A stretch of 23,626 bases of DNA from the NCBI GenBank assembly GCA_017860375.1, contig JAGDMB010000005.1, positions 1-23,626 of the forward strand. The letters are read 5' to 3'. Source of the stretch: Bacteroidota bacterium. Its GTDB lineage: Bacteria > Bacteroidota > Bacteroidia > Bacteroidales > UBA10428. The notes beneath the pieces were generated by a model. The model made no database searches and had not been told where the DNA came from. It worked only from the letters and a program-made list of their open reading frames with translations. Both the position numbers and the translations under genes were made by a program. This document shows, piece after piece, positions 7,612 through 15,500 of this stretch. How positions within the stretch are numbered: position 1 is the stretch's first letter; the number at the start of each line of letters is the position of its first letter.

Positions 7612-8565
7612 TTATTCTTCTTTATTCAATCGGTTTTTAATCGCTTCGATTTGGGCTGCAAAGTAAGCACTTTTTTCCGGAAATTTCAACAACAATTTTT
7701 CGTATGCAAAAATTGCCTTGGTATAATACCCTTGTTTAATATATATTTTAGCCAGGGTATCGGTGAGAAACCCTTCATCTTCGCGGATGCTGTCAGCCGA
7801 AATATCAACCGGTTGATCGGTTTCTGCAGGGGGTGACATACGCGGACTCGTTTCAATAAACCGGTCAATCAGATCATGGTTACTGACGGAGCTCTCGGCT
7901 TCCGGAATACTATCCTCCTTCTTTTCAAAACCTGTTTCCGCTTGCTGATCCGCAATCATTTCCCCTGAAGTCCCGATAGGTTCAGCGGTGATATTGTCCT
8001 CAAGAACAATTAAATCAGCTGGTTCATCCACCTTCAGAACGGCGGATGGTTCCTCCTCCATGACCTGCGCCGCAACCGGTTCGGATTCATCCAGCCACAG
8101 TATGTTGGTGTCGGTTTCCTCACCGGTAAAATCTTCTTCCGCAGTTTCGGTGTCACCGTACTCTTTTTCTATATCAAGTGCGATATTCGGTTTCAGTTCT
8201 GCTTCATCGGGATTGAGAGAACGGGTAATATCCAGCTGGGCAACCAGTACGTCCGCTATGTTCTCCTGAAGGGTAGGCTTCCTGTCCTTCTCAGCTTTTC
8301 CTGATGTCCCATAACCTGCAGGCTTTGAATCCCAAGGGTGGATAAGCGTATAAAGGATTCTCCTGTCGGTTACATAGGCAGCGCAGAAATTAAGTTTCGA
8401 CTGGAAATCAAAAGATCCGGCAGCATGGCTGTTCTTCACTTCCAACAATCGTGCGGTTTGAAAGAAAGGATACTGATCGGTCAGAAGCTGAATTTCCTTC
8501 ATCGACCAGGCACTCAGCAGTCCCGGGTTCGCAAGATATTTTGCTAGTTGATCGCTGTTCAGCAT
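7612..8565 (-). CDS. Tetratricopeptide-like protein of the lptE-secG cluster
   Basis: This 317-residue protein has unknown function. It has no signal peptide, so it is probably cytoplasmic. The N-terminal 100 residues are a conserved-looking helical region (LLSAWSMKEIQLLTDQYPFFQTARLL near residues 15-42). Residues of about 130-240 are highly acidic and low in complexity, probably disordered. The last 60 residues contain one TPR-like helical pair (LAKIYIKQGYYTKAIFAYEKLLLKFPEKSAYFAAQIEAI). It starts seven bases after the lptE stop, so the two are surely co-transcribed. Its position between lptE and secG is familiar from other Bacteroidetes and hints at a role near envelope biogenesis, which is inference only. 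Confidence 0.85.
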   Translation of the reverse strand: MLNSDQLAKYLANPGLLSAWSMKEIQLLTDQYPFFQTARLLEVKNSHAAGSFDFQSKLNFCAAYVTDRRILYTLIHPWDSKPAGYGTSGKAEKDRKPTLQENIADVLVAQLDITRSLNPDEAELKPNIALDIEKEYGDTETAEEDFTGEETDTNILWLDESEPVAAQVMEEEPSAVLKVDEPADLIVLEDNITAEPIGTSGEMIADQQAETGFEKKEDSIPEAESSVSNHDLIDRFIETSPRMSPPAETDQPVDISADSIREDEGFLTDTLAKIYIKQGYYTKAIFAYEKLLLKFPEKSAYFAAQIEAIKNRLNKEE

Positions 8566-8572
8566 AGGTCTG

Positions 8573-9082
8573 TTACCAGTTAATAAAAGCCTTATTAAAG
8601 ATATCCTCGATCAGCAATTTTACAATATTTTCCGTCAGATCTGCCTTGACATCCTCAAAATTCTGCGTCGATGCAAAGTCCTCGTATCGTGAGAAGCTGG
8701 TCTCAAAATCCAACTCTTCTTTTACCAAACAGGTATACTTGACGTTTACGGTTATGGTAAAACGGTTTTGAGAAGCCTCTTCCAGGGTAATGGCTACCGG
8801 TTTTACATCATAACCCGTGATGCTGCCTTCAAAATCAAGGTCACCCGTGCCATTTATCAGAATAAGTTTGGTATTGCCCTGTATGTAATCTTTAAAGTCA
8901 TCCGTAAACTTCTGGCTAAGCCCGGGATCAACGATCCTGGCCATATTCTGAAAGTATTGTACCGATATGGTCTTGGCTTCCCCGGGAATGGAGGTATCTT
9001 TGGTGGTCAGTCTGAATGTGAAACAGCCCTGAGCCAGCCACGAAATCATGAATACCAATGCCCCTGCAACTATTTTTCTCAT
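8573..9082 (-). CDS. lptE: LptE-family LPS-assembly lipoprotein
   Basis: LptE is the lipoprotein that plugs the LptD barrel and delivers LPS to the outer surface. The 169-residue protein has a lipoprotein signal peptide with Cys at residue 20 (WLAQGC). The mature part starts with FTFRLTTKDTSIPGEAKTISVQYFQN, the usual opening of Bacteroidetes LptE-like proteins. There are no internal defects. It begins six bases after the stop of the sigma-54 activator gene and is followed after seven bases by the TPR gene, forming one operon. LptD is not in this window. Identification rests on N-terminal pattern and gene order. Confidence 0.88.
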   Translation of the reverse strand: MRKIVAGALVFMISWLAQGCFTFRLTTKDTSIPGEAKTISVQYFQNMARIVDPGLSQKFTDDFKDYIQGNTKLILINGTGDLDFEGSITGYDVKPVAITLEEASQNRFTITVNVKYTCLVKEELDFETSFSRYEDFASTQNFEDVKADLTENIVKLLIEDIFNKAFINW

Positions 9083-9088
9083 GGTGGT

Positions 9089-10330
9089 TTATTCTTCAAT
9101 ATTGTATTCCTTAAGTTTCCGGTAAAGGGTTCTTTCCGAAATACCCAGTTCATTCGCTGCATTTTTCCGTTTCCCATGATGCTTTTCCAATGCCTTGATG
9201 ATAAGCTCCATTTCTTTGTCTGCCAGCGAAAGCGATTCTTCAATGATCTCCTGCGTATCCTGGATGTTTTCAGGTTTCGGCCGGATCACCTCGTACTTTC
9301 TGGCGACTTTTTCTTCCGGGATGACCTGTTCCGCATCCTGGTACAGCTTATGGATCACCCCGGCCTGACCTTCGTGTACTTCAGCCGCTGAAGGACCGTG
9401 TTGCATGATCTCAAAAACCAGTTTTTTCAGGTCATTGACATCGTTCTTCATGTCAAACAGGATCTTGTAAAGGATTTCCCTTTCTGTAGCAAAGGTTTTT
9501 CTGTCGATGGTATCATAAAGGGCCGGCAGCTTTGATTCATAATAATCCGGAAGGTAATTCCTCATGATCTCAGCCGTGATCTCCCTGCGGGATTCAATGA
9601 CGGATATTTGTTCCGTAATATTTTTCAACTGCCTGATATTTCCGGGCCAGCGATAGTCTGACAGGATTTCCATGGCATCATCGGAAAGGGATATGGCCGG
9701 CATACGGTTTCTTTCTGCAAAATCAACGGAAAATTTCCGGAACAAAAGGGCAACATCGTCTTTTCTGTCGCGCAGTGGAGGAATATCAATCGGCACTGTA
9801 TTAAGCCTGTAAAACAAATCCTCCCGGAACCGCCCCTGCTGAATAGCTTGCTGAACATCAATGTTGGTAGCCGCAATCACCCTTACATTGGTTTTAATGA
9901 CTTTCGAGGAACCTACTTTCAAAAATTCACCTGTTTCCAATACTCTGAGCAGTCTTACCTGGGTGGAAAGAGGCAGTTCGGCCACTTCATCGAGAAAAAT
10001 GGTACCGCTGTTGGCTACCTCAAAATACCCTTTACGGCTTTCATATGCCCCTGTAAAGGAACCTTTTTCGTGACCAAACAGCTCGGAATCAATTGTGCCT
10101 TCCGGAATAGCCCCGCAGTTCACCGCAATATAAGGGCCGTGCTTGCGGGAGCTGAACTGATGAATGATCTGGGGAAATACTTCCTTCCCAACACCGCTTT
10201 CACCGGTGATCAGCACCGACAGGTCGGTGGGAGCAACCTGCATGGCAATGTCGATTGCCCGGTTCAGACCAGGGGCATTTCCGATAATGCCAAAGCGTTG
10301 CTTTATTTTCTGCAGTTCGATCTTCTCCAT
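9089..10330 (-). CDS. Sigma-54-dependent transcription activator without a sensor domain
   Basis: This 413-residue AAA+ enhancer-binding protein remodels sigma-54 RNA polymerase. The central domain starts almost at the N-terminus. It has Walker A GESGVGKE (43-50), the sigma-54 contact loop GSFTGA (90-95; Ser where GAFTGA is commonest) and Walker B GTIFLDEVAELP (from about 108). The arginine-bearing FREDLFYRLN segment and WPGNIRQLKN are also present. A poorly conserved linker follows (about 260-370). A Fis-type helix-turn-helix ends the protein (373-413, with ISERTLYRKLKEY). No receiver, PAS or GAF domain precedes the AAA+ core, so activity must be controlled by a partner, by abundance, or not at all. 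It heads the lptE-TPR-secG operon. Its targets are unknown; the element before groES is one candidate. Confidence 0.95.
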   Translation of the reverse strand: MEKIELQKIKQRFGIIGNAPGLNRAIDIAMQVAPTDLSVLITGESGVGKEVFPQIIHQFSSRKHGPYIAVNCGAIPEGTIDSELFGHEKGSFTGAYESRKGYFEVANSGTIFLDEVAELPLSTQVRLLRVLETGEFLKVGSSKVIKTNVRVIAATNIDVQQAIQQGRFREDLFYRLNTVPIDIPPLRDRKDDVALLFRKFSVDFAERNRMPAISLSDDAMEILSDYRWPGNIRQLKNITEQISVIESRREITAEIMRNYLPDYYESKLPALYDTIDRKTFATEREILYKILFDMKNDVNDLKKLVFEIMQHGPSAAEVHEGQAGVIHKLYQDAEQVIPEEKVARKYEVIRPKPENIQDTQEIIEESLSLADKEMELIIKALEKHHGKRKNAANELGISERTLYRKLKEYNIEE

Positions 10331-10370
10331 ACCCTTTCTTATAAAAGAAGGAAATGAATTCTATGCATGA

Positions 10371-10378
10371 CAAAATTA
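10371..10378 (-). promoter_or_regulatory. -7 element of the sigma-54 activator/lptE operon
   Basis: On the minus strand TAATTTTG matches TAnnTTTG fully, about 40 bases before the ATG at 10330. No good -33 TTTG is seen at the expected distance. Confidence 0.45.
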
Positions 10379-10509
10379 CAATATTAATGGTTTTTCAGGA
10401 AAAAACAACTGCCATTTCTTCAGTATTAATAGCGGAGTGGTTGAGGGTGTAAAAGTTATCTTCAATATCCGGCCAGGGGATATTGTTACCATATCGCTCA
10501 ATAATTTAC

Positions 10510-10517
10510 TATTTTTG
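10510..10517 (+). promoter_or_regulatory. -7 element of kdsB
   Basis: TATTTTTG matches TAnnTTTG fully and lies 35 bases before the kdsB ATG, giving a leader of about 29 bases. The -33 element is not clear. The rest of the 222-base divergent gap (10331-10552) shows no gene or RNA. Confidence 0.5.
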
Positions 10518-10552
10518 ATTCCAATAATCCGGTTTTTGAATTACCGATTGCT

Positions 10553-11305
10553 ATGAATTGCATTGCTATTATACCGGCACGTTATGATTCATCGCGGTTT
10601 CCGGGGAAACCGCTTGCAGACGTGGGAGGCAAACCGATGATCCAGCGGGTTTACGAACAAGCCTGCAAGGTTTTCAGTACGGTTATTGTCGCCACCGATG
10701 ATGAGCGTATATCCGGAGCCGTCATGAATTTTGGCGGAAGGTCAGTCATGACCTCTGCTTTGCATAAAAGCGGTACCGACCGCTGTGCGGAAGCAATGTA
10801 TATTGCCGAAAAGCAGCTTTCGGTCGCTTTCGATGCCGTTGTCAATATCCAGGGGGACGAGCCTTTTATTCAGCCTGCCCAGCTGAAACAGATTGAATCG
10901 TGCATTGCCTTGCCCGAAAGCCAGATAGCTACCCTGGTGAAACCCGTGCGCGACAGGCAGGAACTCTTTGATCCAAACAAACCCAAGGTGGTGCTGAACA
11001 AAAACAGCGAAGCGATCTATTTCAGCCGTTCCGTCATTCCCTACCTGAGAGGGATAGACTCCCTGCACTGGCCTGAGCATCACAATTTCTATATCCATAT
11101 TGGTTTGTATGCTTTCCGCAGGAATATCCTTGCCGCTGTTACAAAACTGGAAAATTCACCGCTTGAAATAGCGGAATCGCTTGAACAGTTGCGTTGGATT
11201 GAGAACGGCTACCGCATTAAGGCTTGCATAACCGAATTTGAAAGCAACGGAATCGATACACCGGAAGACCTGGCCAAAGCCATTGAAAAGTTCGGCAAAA
11301 TGTAA
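10553..11305 (+). CDS. kdsB: 3-deoxy-manno-octulosonate cytidylyltransferase (CMP-Kdo synthetase)
   Basis: KdsB activates Kdo with CTP to CMP-Kdo, the donor used by WaaA to build the LPS inner core. The 250-residue length is standard. It opens with the nucleotide-binding signature MNCIAIIPARYDSSRFPGKPLADVGGKPM. It contains ATDDERI near residue 47, VVNIQGDEPFI near 98 and the C-terminal segment ESLEQLRWIENGYRI, all typical. It stands alone on the plus strand between divergent and convergent minus-strand genes. It has its own promoter and ends at a terminator 30 bases after the stop. It works with waaA at 21126 and lptE at 8573. Confidence 0.97.
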   Translation: MNCIAIIPARYDSSRFPGKPLADVGGKPMIQRVYEQACKVFSTVIVATDDERISGAVMNFGGRSVMTSALHKSGTDRCAEAMYIAEKQLSVAFDAVVNIQGDEPFIQPAQLKQIESCIALPESQIATLVKPVRDRQELFDPNKPKVVLNKNSEAIYFSRSVIPYLRGIDSLHWPEHHNFYIHIGLYAFRRNILAAVTKLENSPLEIAESLEQLRWIENGYRIKACITEFESNGIDTPEDLAKAIEKFGKM

Positions 11306-11333
11306 AGCTAAAACAGTTTTGTATCAGGCAAAA

Positions 11334-11362
11334 AAAACCCCTGTCGGTGCGACGGGGGTTTT
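11334..11362. terminator. Bidirectional intrinsic terminator between kdsB and the DUF937 gene
   Basis: CCCCTGTCG pairs with CGACGGGGG (one G-T pair) around a GTG loop, flanked by A and T runs. The core and the CAGGCAAAAAAA lead-in match the terminator at 4993-5025, so the two look like copies of one sequence. It serves convergent genes. Confidence 0.85.
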
Positions 11363-11382
11363 CACAATATGATTTCCGGTTG

Positions 11383-11796
11383 TTATCGTTTAAGGATCTT
11401 GCCTAAAATATCCTGTACATTAACTGCACTGCTCTGTGCTGTTACTTTCCCGTCCGGTGTGAGCTTGTCGATAATCAGGGGCAGGAATTTTGCGACCATC
11501 CCTAAGGCAGCTGTTTTCGATATTCCAAGTCTTGAGGCAATTTGTGACACAAGATCACCGCTCAATACATTATTGAGCTGACTGGTTTTCACGGATTTGT
11601 TTTTCCCTGTGCTTATCCATGAATCCACTACGTTTCCAAGACCTCCCTTGGTTAGAGTGCCAATGAGGCCGTCAAGGCCACCACTTTGTTTGTTTTGGAT
11701 CAGAACTTCCATAATGGTGGAAACAGCATTCTGGTTTGATTTGGTTGCTTTAGTTGAGCCAGCAGCCATGTTTAAAAGACTGTCTAATAATCCCAT
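11383..11796 (-). CDS. DUF937/YidB-like protein
   Basis: This 137-residue protein starts MGLLDSLLNMAAG and contains a Gly-rich middle part (SGGLDGLIGTLTKGGLGNVVDSWIS). Next comes a helical region with LVSQIASRLGISKTAALGMVAKFLPLIIDKLTPDGKV, the pattern of the DUF937/YidB family. The molecular function of the family is not established. There is no signal peptide. I chose ATG 11796, because the upstream extension to 11865 lacks family features. It converges with kdsB and lies downstream of the ECF sigma gene with a 168-base gap. A joint transcript is possible but unproven. Confidence 0.85.
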   Translation of the reverse strand: MGLLDSLLNMAAGSTKATKSNQNAVSTIMEVLIQNKQSGGLDGLIGTLTKGGLGNVVDSWISTGKNKSVKTSQLNNVLSGDLVSQIASRLGISKTAALGMVAKFLPLIIDKLTPDGKVTAQSSAVNVQDILGKILKR

Positions 11797-11889
11797 TTTT
11801 TTAATAATTAATAAATTAGTATGTAAAGGTAAACAAGTTACGATGATTGGCAAAACATATGCCATTCTTATTGAGGGATAGAAGAATTC

Positions 11890-11910
11890 CCGGGCAAAGG
11901 AAATGCCCGG
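11890..11910. other. Hairpin between the ECF sigma and DUF937 genes
   Basis: CCGGGCA (11890-11896) and TGCCCGG (11904-11910) form a perfect 7-bp stem with a 7-base loop. No T-run follows on either strand, so a classic terminator is unlikely. The 11-base string CCGGGCAAAGG also opens the hairpin at 19570. Confidence 0.55.
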
Positions 11911-11964
11911 ACCTCAGCAGTCTCCAATGCAACGCTCTCCGGTCACGGGCAATGGCTTTTTTTA

Positions 11965-12549
11965 TTATAAAATAAAAAGATACAAAAACAAAATCCCCGT
12001 CATCCTTTCGTCTGTCAGATGACTCCGGATGAATTTAAGGGCTTCGGTAAGCTGATTTTCAACCGTCTTTTTACTGATCTTCATATCACTGGCAATTTCC
12101 TTTACGGAAAGACCTTCCATGCGGCTTTTAATAAATATTTCCCTGCGTCGCACCGGCAGCATGGACACTAGGGTATCGAGCTGGCTTTTCAGGGAATTGA
12201 AATTTATTTTTAAGGAAGGTTCCAGTTGAAAATCTTCCAGGATCAGGGATCCGGAATAGGATCTTGCCTGAACACGGCTTCGGAAATACTTCCGGATAAT
12301 ATTGAATGCGATGGTGAACAGGTAAGACCGGAAGGAAAGGTCTTCCCTTAATTCGGAACGTTTATCCCATATACGGGTGAAAACCTCCTGCACCAGTTCC
12401 TCGCATTCGGGTTCCGAGCGCAAATACCGGTAGGAAAAATGATAAAGCCGTGGACCGTAGTATCCAAATAATTCATTGAATGCCTGAATATCACCATTCT
12501 TCAGGTTTTTTACCCATTGCTCTTCAATATGGTGCGGAAGCGGATGCAA
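11965..12549 (-). CDS. ECF-type RNA polymerase sigma factor, orphan
   Basis: This is a 194-residue extracytoplasmic-function sigma-70 protein of the Bacteroidetes expansion type. Region 2 spans about residues 24-65 (AFNELFGYYGPRLYHFSYRYL ... EELVQEVFTRIWDKR). Region 4, a helix-turn-helix, spans about 128-176 (LPVRRREIFIKSRMEGLSVKEIASDMKISKKTVENQLTEAL). The end is a short hydrophobic tail (GILFLYLFIL). Most such sigma genes are followed by a FecR-like anti-sigma gene and a SusC/TonB receptor. Here the next gene downstream is the DUF937 protein, so the partner is elsewhere. A possible anti-sigma start lies about 11 kb away at 23385. The targets cannot be told from the sequence. Confidence 0.93.
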   Translation of the reverse strand: MHPLPHHIEEQWVKNLKNGDIQAFNELFGYYGPRLYHFSYRYLRSEPECEELVQEVFTRIWDKRSELREDLSFRSYLFTIAFNIIRKYFRSRVQARSYSGSLILEDFQLEPSLKINFNSLKSQLDTLVSMLPVRRREIFIKSRMEGLSVKEIASDMKISKKTVENQLTEALKFIRSHLTDERMTGILFLYLFIL

Positions 12550-12710
12550 TTGCCGGAATGAATTTTCATGGATTAATTGAGTAAAAATAAATAAATAGGG
12601 CTAAAATCCGTCATTCACAGGATAGTATTTTGTTTTGGAAGGATCGAATGGAGGAATCCCCGGAGTATATGGCTTTCAGAACATCAATAGGTTTTACCCG
12701 GGAAAGGAGG

Positions 12711-13184
12711 CTAATAAATCGTTTCGCTTACGACCTGTCCCGTTTCGTTATAAATGAACCATTTCCCGGTGCGGCTATTCTGACTGAACTGTCCCTTTTC
12801 TTTCATCCGTCCGTTGCTGTACCATGAACAATAGGGACCCGTCAGCGTATCGTTGCTGTAATTGGCCTCGATAATCTTGTTCCCTTTCTGGTTCCAGTAT
12901 TCCCACTTTCCTGTGCAATACCCATTTTTATACTGTCCTTTCCAGCGGAGACTGCCATCACGATAATACGCGATGGCCTCACCCTCAAGAATCCCTTTTC
13001 TGAACTGAAATTTTTCTTTCAGCAAACCCGTGTCGGTGAATACCACCTTGCAGGTTCCGGTGAACGGATTTATATCATTGCGGACGTAAAACATATCCGG
13101 TTTTAACTCTTCCTCGGTTATGATCACTTCTTTGCCGCACGAAATCAGCACAAGCATGGCTAAGAAAATGGTCCTTTTCATCAT
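12711..13184 (-). CDS. MORN/YwqK-type repeat lipoprotein
   Basis: From ATG 13184 this is a 157-residue protein with a lipoprotein signal peptide ending LVLISC (Cys 16). The mature part carries five or so repeats of about 22 residues of the pattern G..KWKG.Y.NG...G.W.YWN..G (for example LRWKGQYKNGYCTGKWEYWNQKG). This is the MORN-like repeat annotated as YwqK family 'antitoxin component' proteins. The antitoxin label rests on a Bacillus system; no toxin gene is adjacent here. A surface or periplasmic role is more likely from the signal peptide. The frame extends upstream to 13304 without support. A second ATG directly follows the first (13181). Confidence 0.85.
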   Translation of the reverse strand: MMKRTIFLAMLVLISCGKEVIITEEELKPDMFYVRNDINPFTGTCKVVFTDTGLLKEKFQFRKGILEGEAIAYYRDGSLRWKGQYKNGYCTGKWEYWNQKGNKIIEANYSNDTLTGPYCSWYSNGRMKEKGQFSQNSRTGKWFIYNETGQVVSETIY

Positions 13185-13489
13185 TTCTGGTTCGTCAGAT
13201 TGCTTATTATCTCTTATAACGCAAATCTTTGAAACAGGTTGATTTCGTTTGATGAACGAACCGTACCGGAAAATAAAGGGACAAAACAAAAGGATAAATA
13301 ACAATACCTTTGAACCTGTTGCCGTGGCTGTGCGGAAAGCCTGCAGGACTCAATTACCGAATGGTACGCACCCGCTTACCCTTCTCTCCTTGACAGGCGG
13401 GCAGCGATTTGCCAAGGGGAGCAAGGACCTGATGCACCTGTCTTAAAAAGTCCGGACAGGCTCAGAATCCAGTCCGGGCAATGGGTATT
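13185..13489. other. Intergenic gap of about 305 bases
   Basis: This stretch lies between the HerA-like gene and the lipoprotein gene downstream on the minus strand. Apart from the terminator-like hairpin at 13445-13478, I see no RNA gene, conserved motif or credible reading frame. A 65-codon plus-strand frame at 13249-13446 has no recognisable features. The lipoprotein promoter must lie in its left part, but no convincing -33/-7 pair was found. Confidence 0.5.
13445..13478 (-). terminator. Probable intrinsic terminator of the HerA-like gene
   Basis: On the minus strand CCGGAC (13477-13472) pairs with GTCCGG (13457-13452) across a 14-base loop. The stem is followed by ACTTTTT. It lies 12 bases beyond the stop codon. 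The stem is only 6 bp, so efficiency is uncertain. Confidence 0.5.
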
Positions 13490-14989
13490 TCATTTTTTCA
13501 GCAGAGAACCTAAAATACCCCGTACGATTTGTCGCCCGATGGTAGTTCCTATCTGGCGGGTTACCGAGCGACCGGCATATTTGGTCAGGTCTTCCAGTAT
13601 TTTTCCGCCGGCGGATTTTTTGCTTCTGCGTGACCTCGCCTCTCTTTGCTCCTCCTTCATCCGCTGATCTTCCAGTTCCTGCTGCTGGTTCTTGGTTTTC
13701 TGTTCTTCCAGCCGTTTGTAAAGGATCTCGAAAGCCGATTCACGATCGACCGTTTTTTCATATGCGCCGAAAACAGCCGATTGCTGTATAATCCGCTTTC
13801 TTTCTTCATCGGTGAGGGCACCTATCTGGGATTGAGGGGGCAGCACTTTCGCCCTTTCCACCATGGACGGGACTCCCTTTTCATCCAGGAAGGATACAAG
13901 TGCTTCACCGACGCCAAGCTGGGTAATGGTTTCTTCCACATTCACGGCCGGATTGGTTCGGAATGTCTCAGAAGCGGCTTTTACGGCTTTTAAATCCTTT
14001 GGCGTATAAGCCCGTATGGCATGCTGAATGCGGTTGCCCAGTTGTGCCAACACATTGTCGGCTACATCCAGCGGATTTTGTGTACAAAAATAAACCCCCA
14101 CTCCTTTTGAACGGATCAGCCGGACCACCTGTTCAATTTTCTCCAGCAAAACCTTCGGGGCTTCATTAAACAGCAGGTGGGCTTCGTCAAAAAAGAAAAC
14201 CAGTTTGGGTTTTTCAGGATCTCCGGTCTCGGGAAGTTGTTCAAACAACTCCGATAAAAGCCAGAGGAGAAAAGTCGAGTATAAAACAGGGGATTGCATC
14301 AGTTTTTCGGCAGCCAATATATTCACAATGCCTTTCCCCTGGCTGTCGGTCTGCATAAAATCCATCAGGTTGACGGCCGGTTCACCGAAGAATTTCTCGA
14401 CACCGCGTTCTTCCATTACCAGCAATCCGCGCTGTATAGTTCCGATACTGGCAGGTGAAAGGTTGCCGTATTCACTGGTAAACGCGTTGCGGTTTTCACC
14501 GGCATATTCCAGCATTTTCCGGAGATCCTTCAGATCGAGGAGGAGCAGCCCGTTGTCATCGGCTATCCGGAATAACAGGTTCATGACTCCGCTCTGAACT
14601 TCATTCAGGTTCAGGATACGGCTGAGCAACAAAGGACCCATTTCCGATAGCGTGGTGCGCAACGGATGTCCCTTTTCTCCGTAAAGGTCCCAGAAACAAA
14701 CCGGGCATGCCTGCGGCGTATACCCGGTCAATTTCATTTCCTTCACCCGTTCGGCAATCTTCGGATTGGCTGCTCCGGCTTTTCCGATGCCGGAAAGATC
14801 ACCTTTCACATCGGCGAGGAAGGTGGGTACCCCCATGGCGCTGAACGTCTCGGCCAGTACCTGGAGGGATATCGTCTTACCGGTACCGGTCGCCCCGGCA
14901 ATCAATCCGTGCCGGTTGGCCATCCTGGGTATCAGGAACAGTTCTTTTTCCGACTTGGCAATCAGACAGTTTCCCGAAGCATCAATCAT
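13490..14989 (-). CDS. HerA-like P-loop ATPase, DUF853/YjgR family
   Basis: This 499-residue ATPase is of the FtsK/HerA superfamily. Walker A GATGTGKT is at residues 32-39, directly after a short beta-rich start that presents the nucleotide site. FLADVKGDLSGIG follows near 58. Walker B KLVFFFDEAHLLF is near 265, and IRSKGVGVYFCTQNP near 293. The C-terminal 75 residues are charged and helical with Arg/Lys-rich stretches (about 430-475), possibly nucleic-acid binding. Length and motif order fit E. coli YjgR, whose substrate is unknown. No NurA nuclease gene lies beside it, which argues against the archaeal-type HerA-NurA end-resection pair. It starts 14 bases after the DUF2147 gene stop, so the two may share a transcript. 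Confidence 0.9.
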   Translation of the reverse strand: MIDASGNCLIAKSEKELFLIPRMANRHGLIAGATGTGKTISLQVLAETFSAMGVPTFLADVKGDLSGIGKAGAANPKIAERVKEMKLTGYTPQACPVCFWDLYGEKGHPLRTTLSEMGPLLLSRILNLNEVQSGVMNLLFRIADDNGLLLLDLKDLRKMLEYAGENRNAFTSEYGNLSPASIGTIQRGLLVMEERGVEKFFGEPAVNLMDFMQTDSQGKGIVNILAAEKLMQSPVLYSTFLLWLLSELFEQLPETGDPEKPKLVFFFDEAHLLFNEAPKVLLEKIEQVVRLIRSKGVGVYFCTQNPLDVADNVLAQLGNRIQHAIRAYTPKDLKAVKAASETFRTNPAVNVEETITQLGVGEALVSFLDEKGVPSMVERAKVLPPQSQIGALTDEERKRIIQQSAVFGAYEKTVDRESAFEILYKRLEEQKTKNQQQELEDQRMKEEQREARSRRSKKSAGGKILEDLTKYAGRSVTRQIGTTIGRQIVRGILGSLLKK

Positions 14990-15003
14990 TGCCTGTGGCT
15001 GTT

Positions 15004-15447
15004 TTATTTCCTCAGTTCTTTTTCGCGGATCCAGAGGGTTTGCCTTCCGATAAACTTCATACCCATTACATAGCCTTTGAGGTGCAACTGGTTGAGGTCT
15101 TCCTCAAACCACATATATGCAGTATAGGTCTTTCCGTTATCCGGATCATAGACGGTTCCGCCTTCCCATTGCTTTTTGGATTCATTGTAGGTAAATCCTT
15201 TCAGGATAAGCGAACCAAGCACTTTTTGCTTGCTAAGATTGGCATCCGGATTATTTGTATCCAGCCGTTCCCTGTCATCATCAAGCCATTCAACTCTCCC
15301 ATAGATCTTTCCGTCGGTGGCCTTAAATACCTTCACCTGGGATCCCTTTTCTTCGGTGAGCCAGAAGCCCAGCACCTTATCAGCCTGAGCATACATGAGA
15401 CCGGTTGAAAACAACAGGGCTATAACAAAGAGCAGATTTTTTTTCAT
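15004..15447 (-). CDS. Secreted DUF2147 protein
   Basis: This 147-residue protein has a signal peptide (MKKNLLFVIALLFSTGLMYAQA, cut near residue 21). It then has the DUF2147 pattern: VLGFWLTEEKGSQVKVFKATDGKIYGRVEWLDD at the start, GGTVYDPDNGKTYTAYMWFEEDLNQLHLKGYV later, and IGRQTLWIR near the end. The family is predicted to form a small periplasmic or outer-membrane beta-barrel-like fold; no reaction is known. It directly precedes the HerA-like gene with 14 bases between. The folA terminus and a heptamer array lie upstream. Confidence 0.9.
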   Translation of the reverse strand: MKKNLLFVIALLFSTGLMYAQADKVLGFWLTEEKGSQVKVFKATDGKIYGRVEWLDDDRERLDTNNPDANLSKQKVLGSLILKGFTYNESKKQWEGGTVYDPDNGKTYTAYMWFEEDLNQLHLKGYVMGMKFIGRQTLWIREKELRK

Positions 15448-15500
15448 AGGACAAAAATTTAAGCATTATGGTTAATTCATAAAGATACTTTTTTCTTTCA

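Noticed and set aside
10430..10500. GCGGAGTGGTTGAG string resembling the D-arm of a class II tRNA
   Set aside because: No matching acceptor stem, anticodon arm or T-arm (GGTTCGAATCC-like) follows, so it is not a tRNA.
12711..13184. Toxin-antitoxin system suggested by the YwqK-like protein
   Set aside because: It has a lipoprotein signal peptide and no toxin gene beside it; the repeat family name alone is not evidence.
13490..14989. HerA-based defence system (HerA with SIR2, DUF4297 or NurA)
   Set aside because: The ATPase fits the YjgR/DUF853 type, and its neighbours are a DUF2147 protein and a MORN-type lipoprotein; no nuclease or effector is adjacent.
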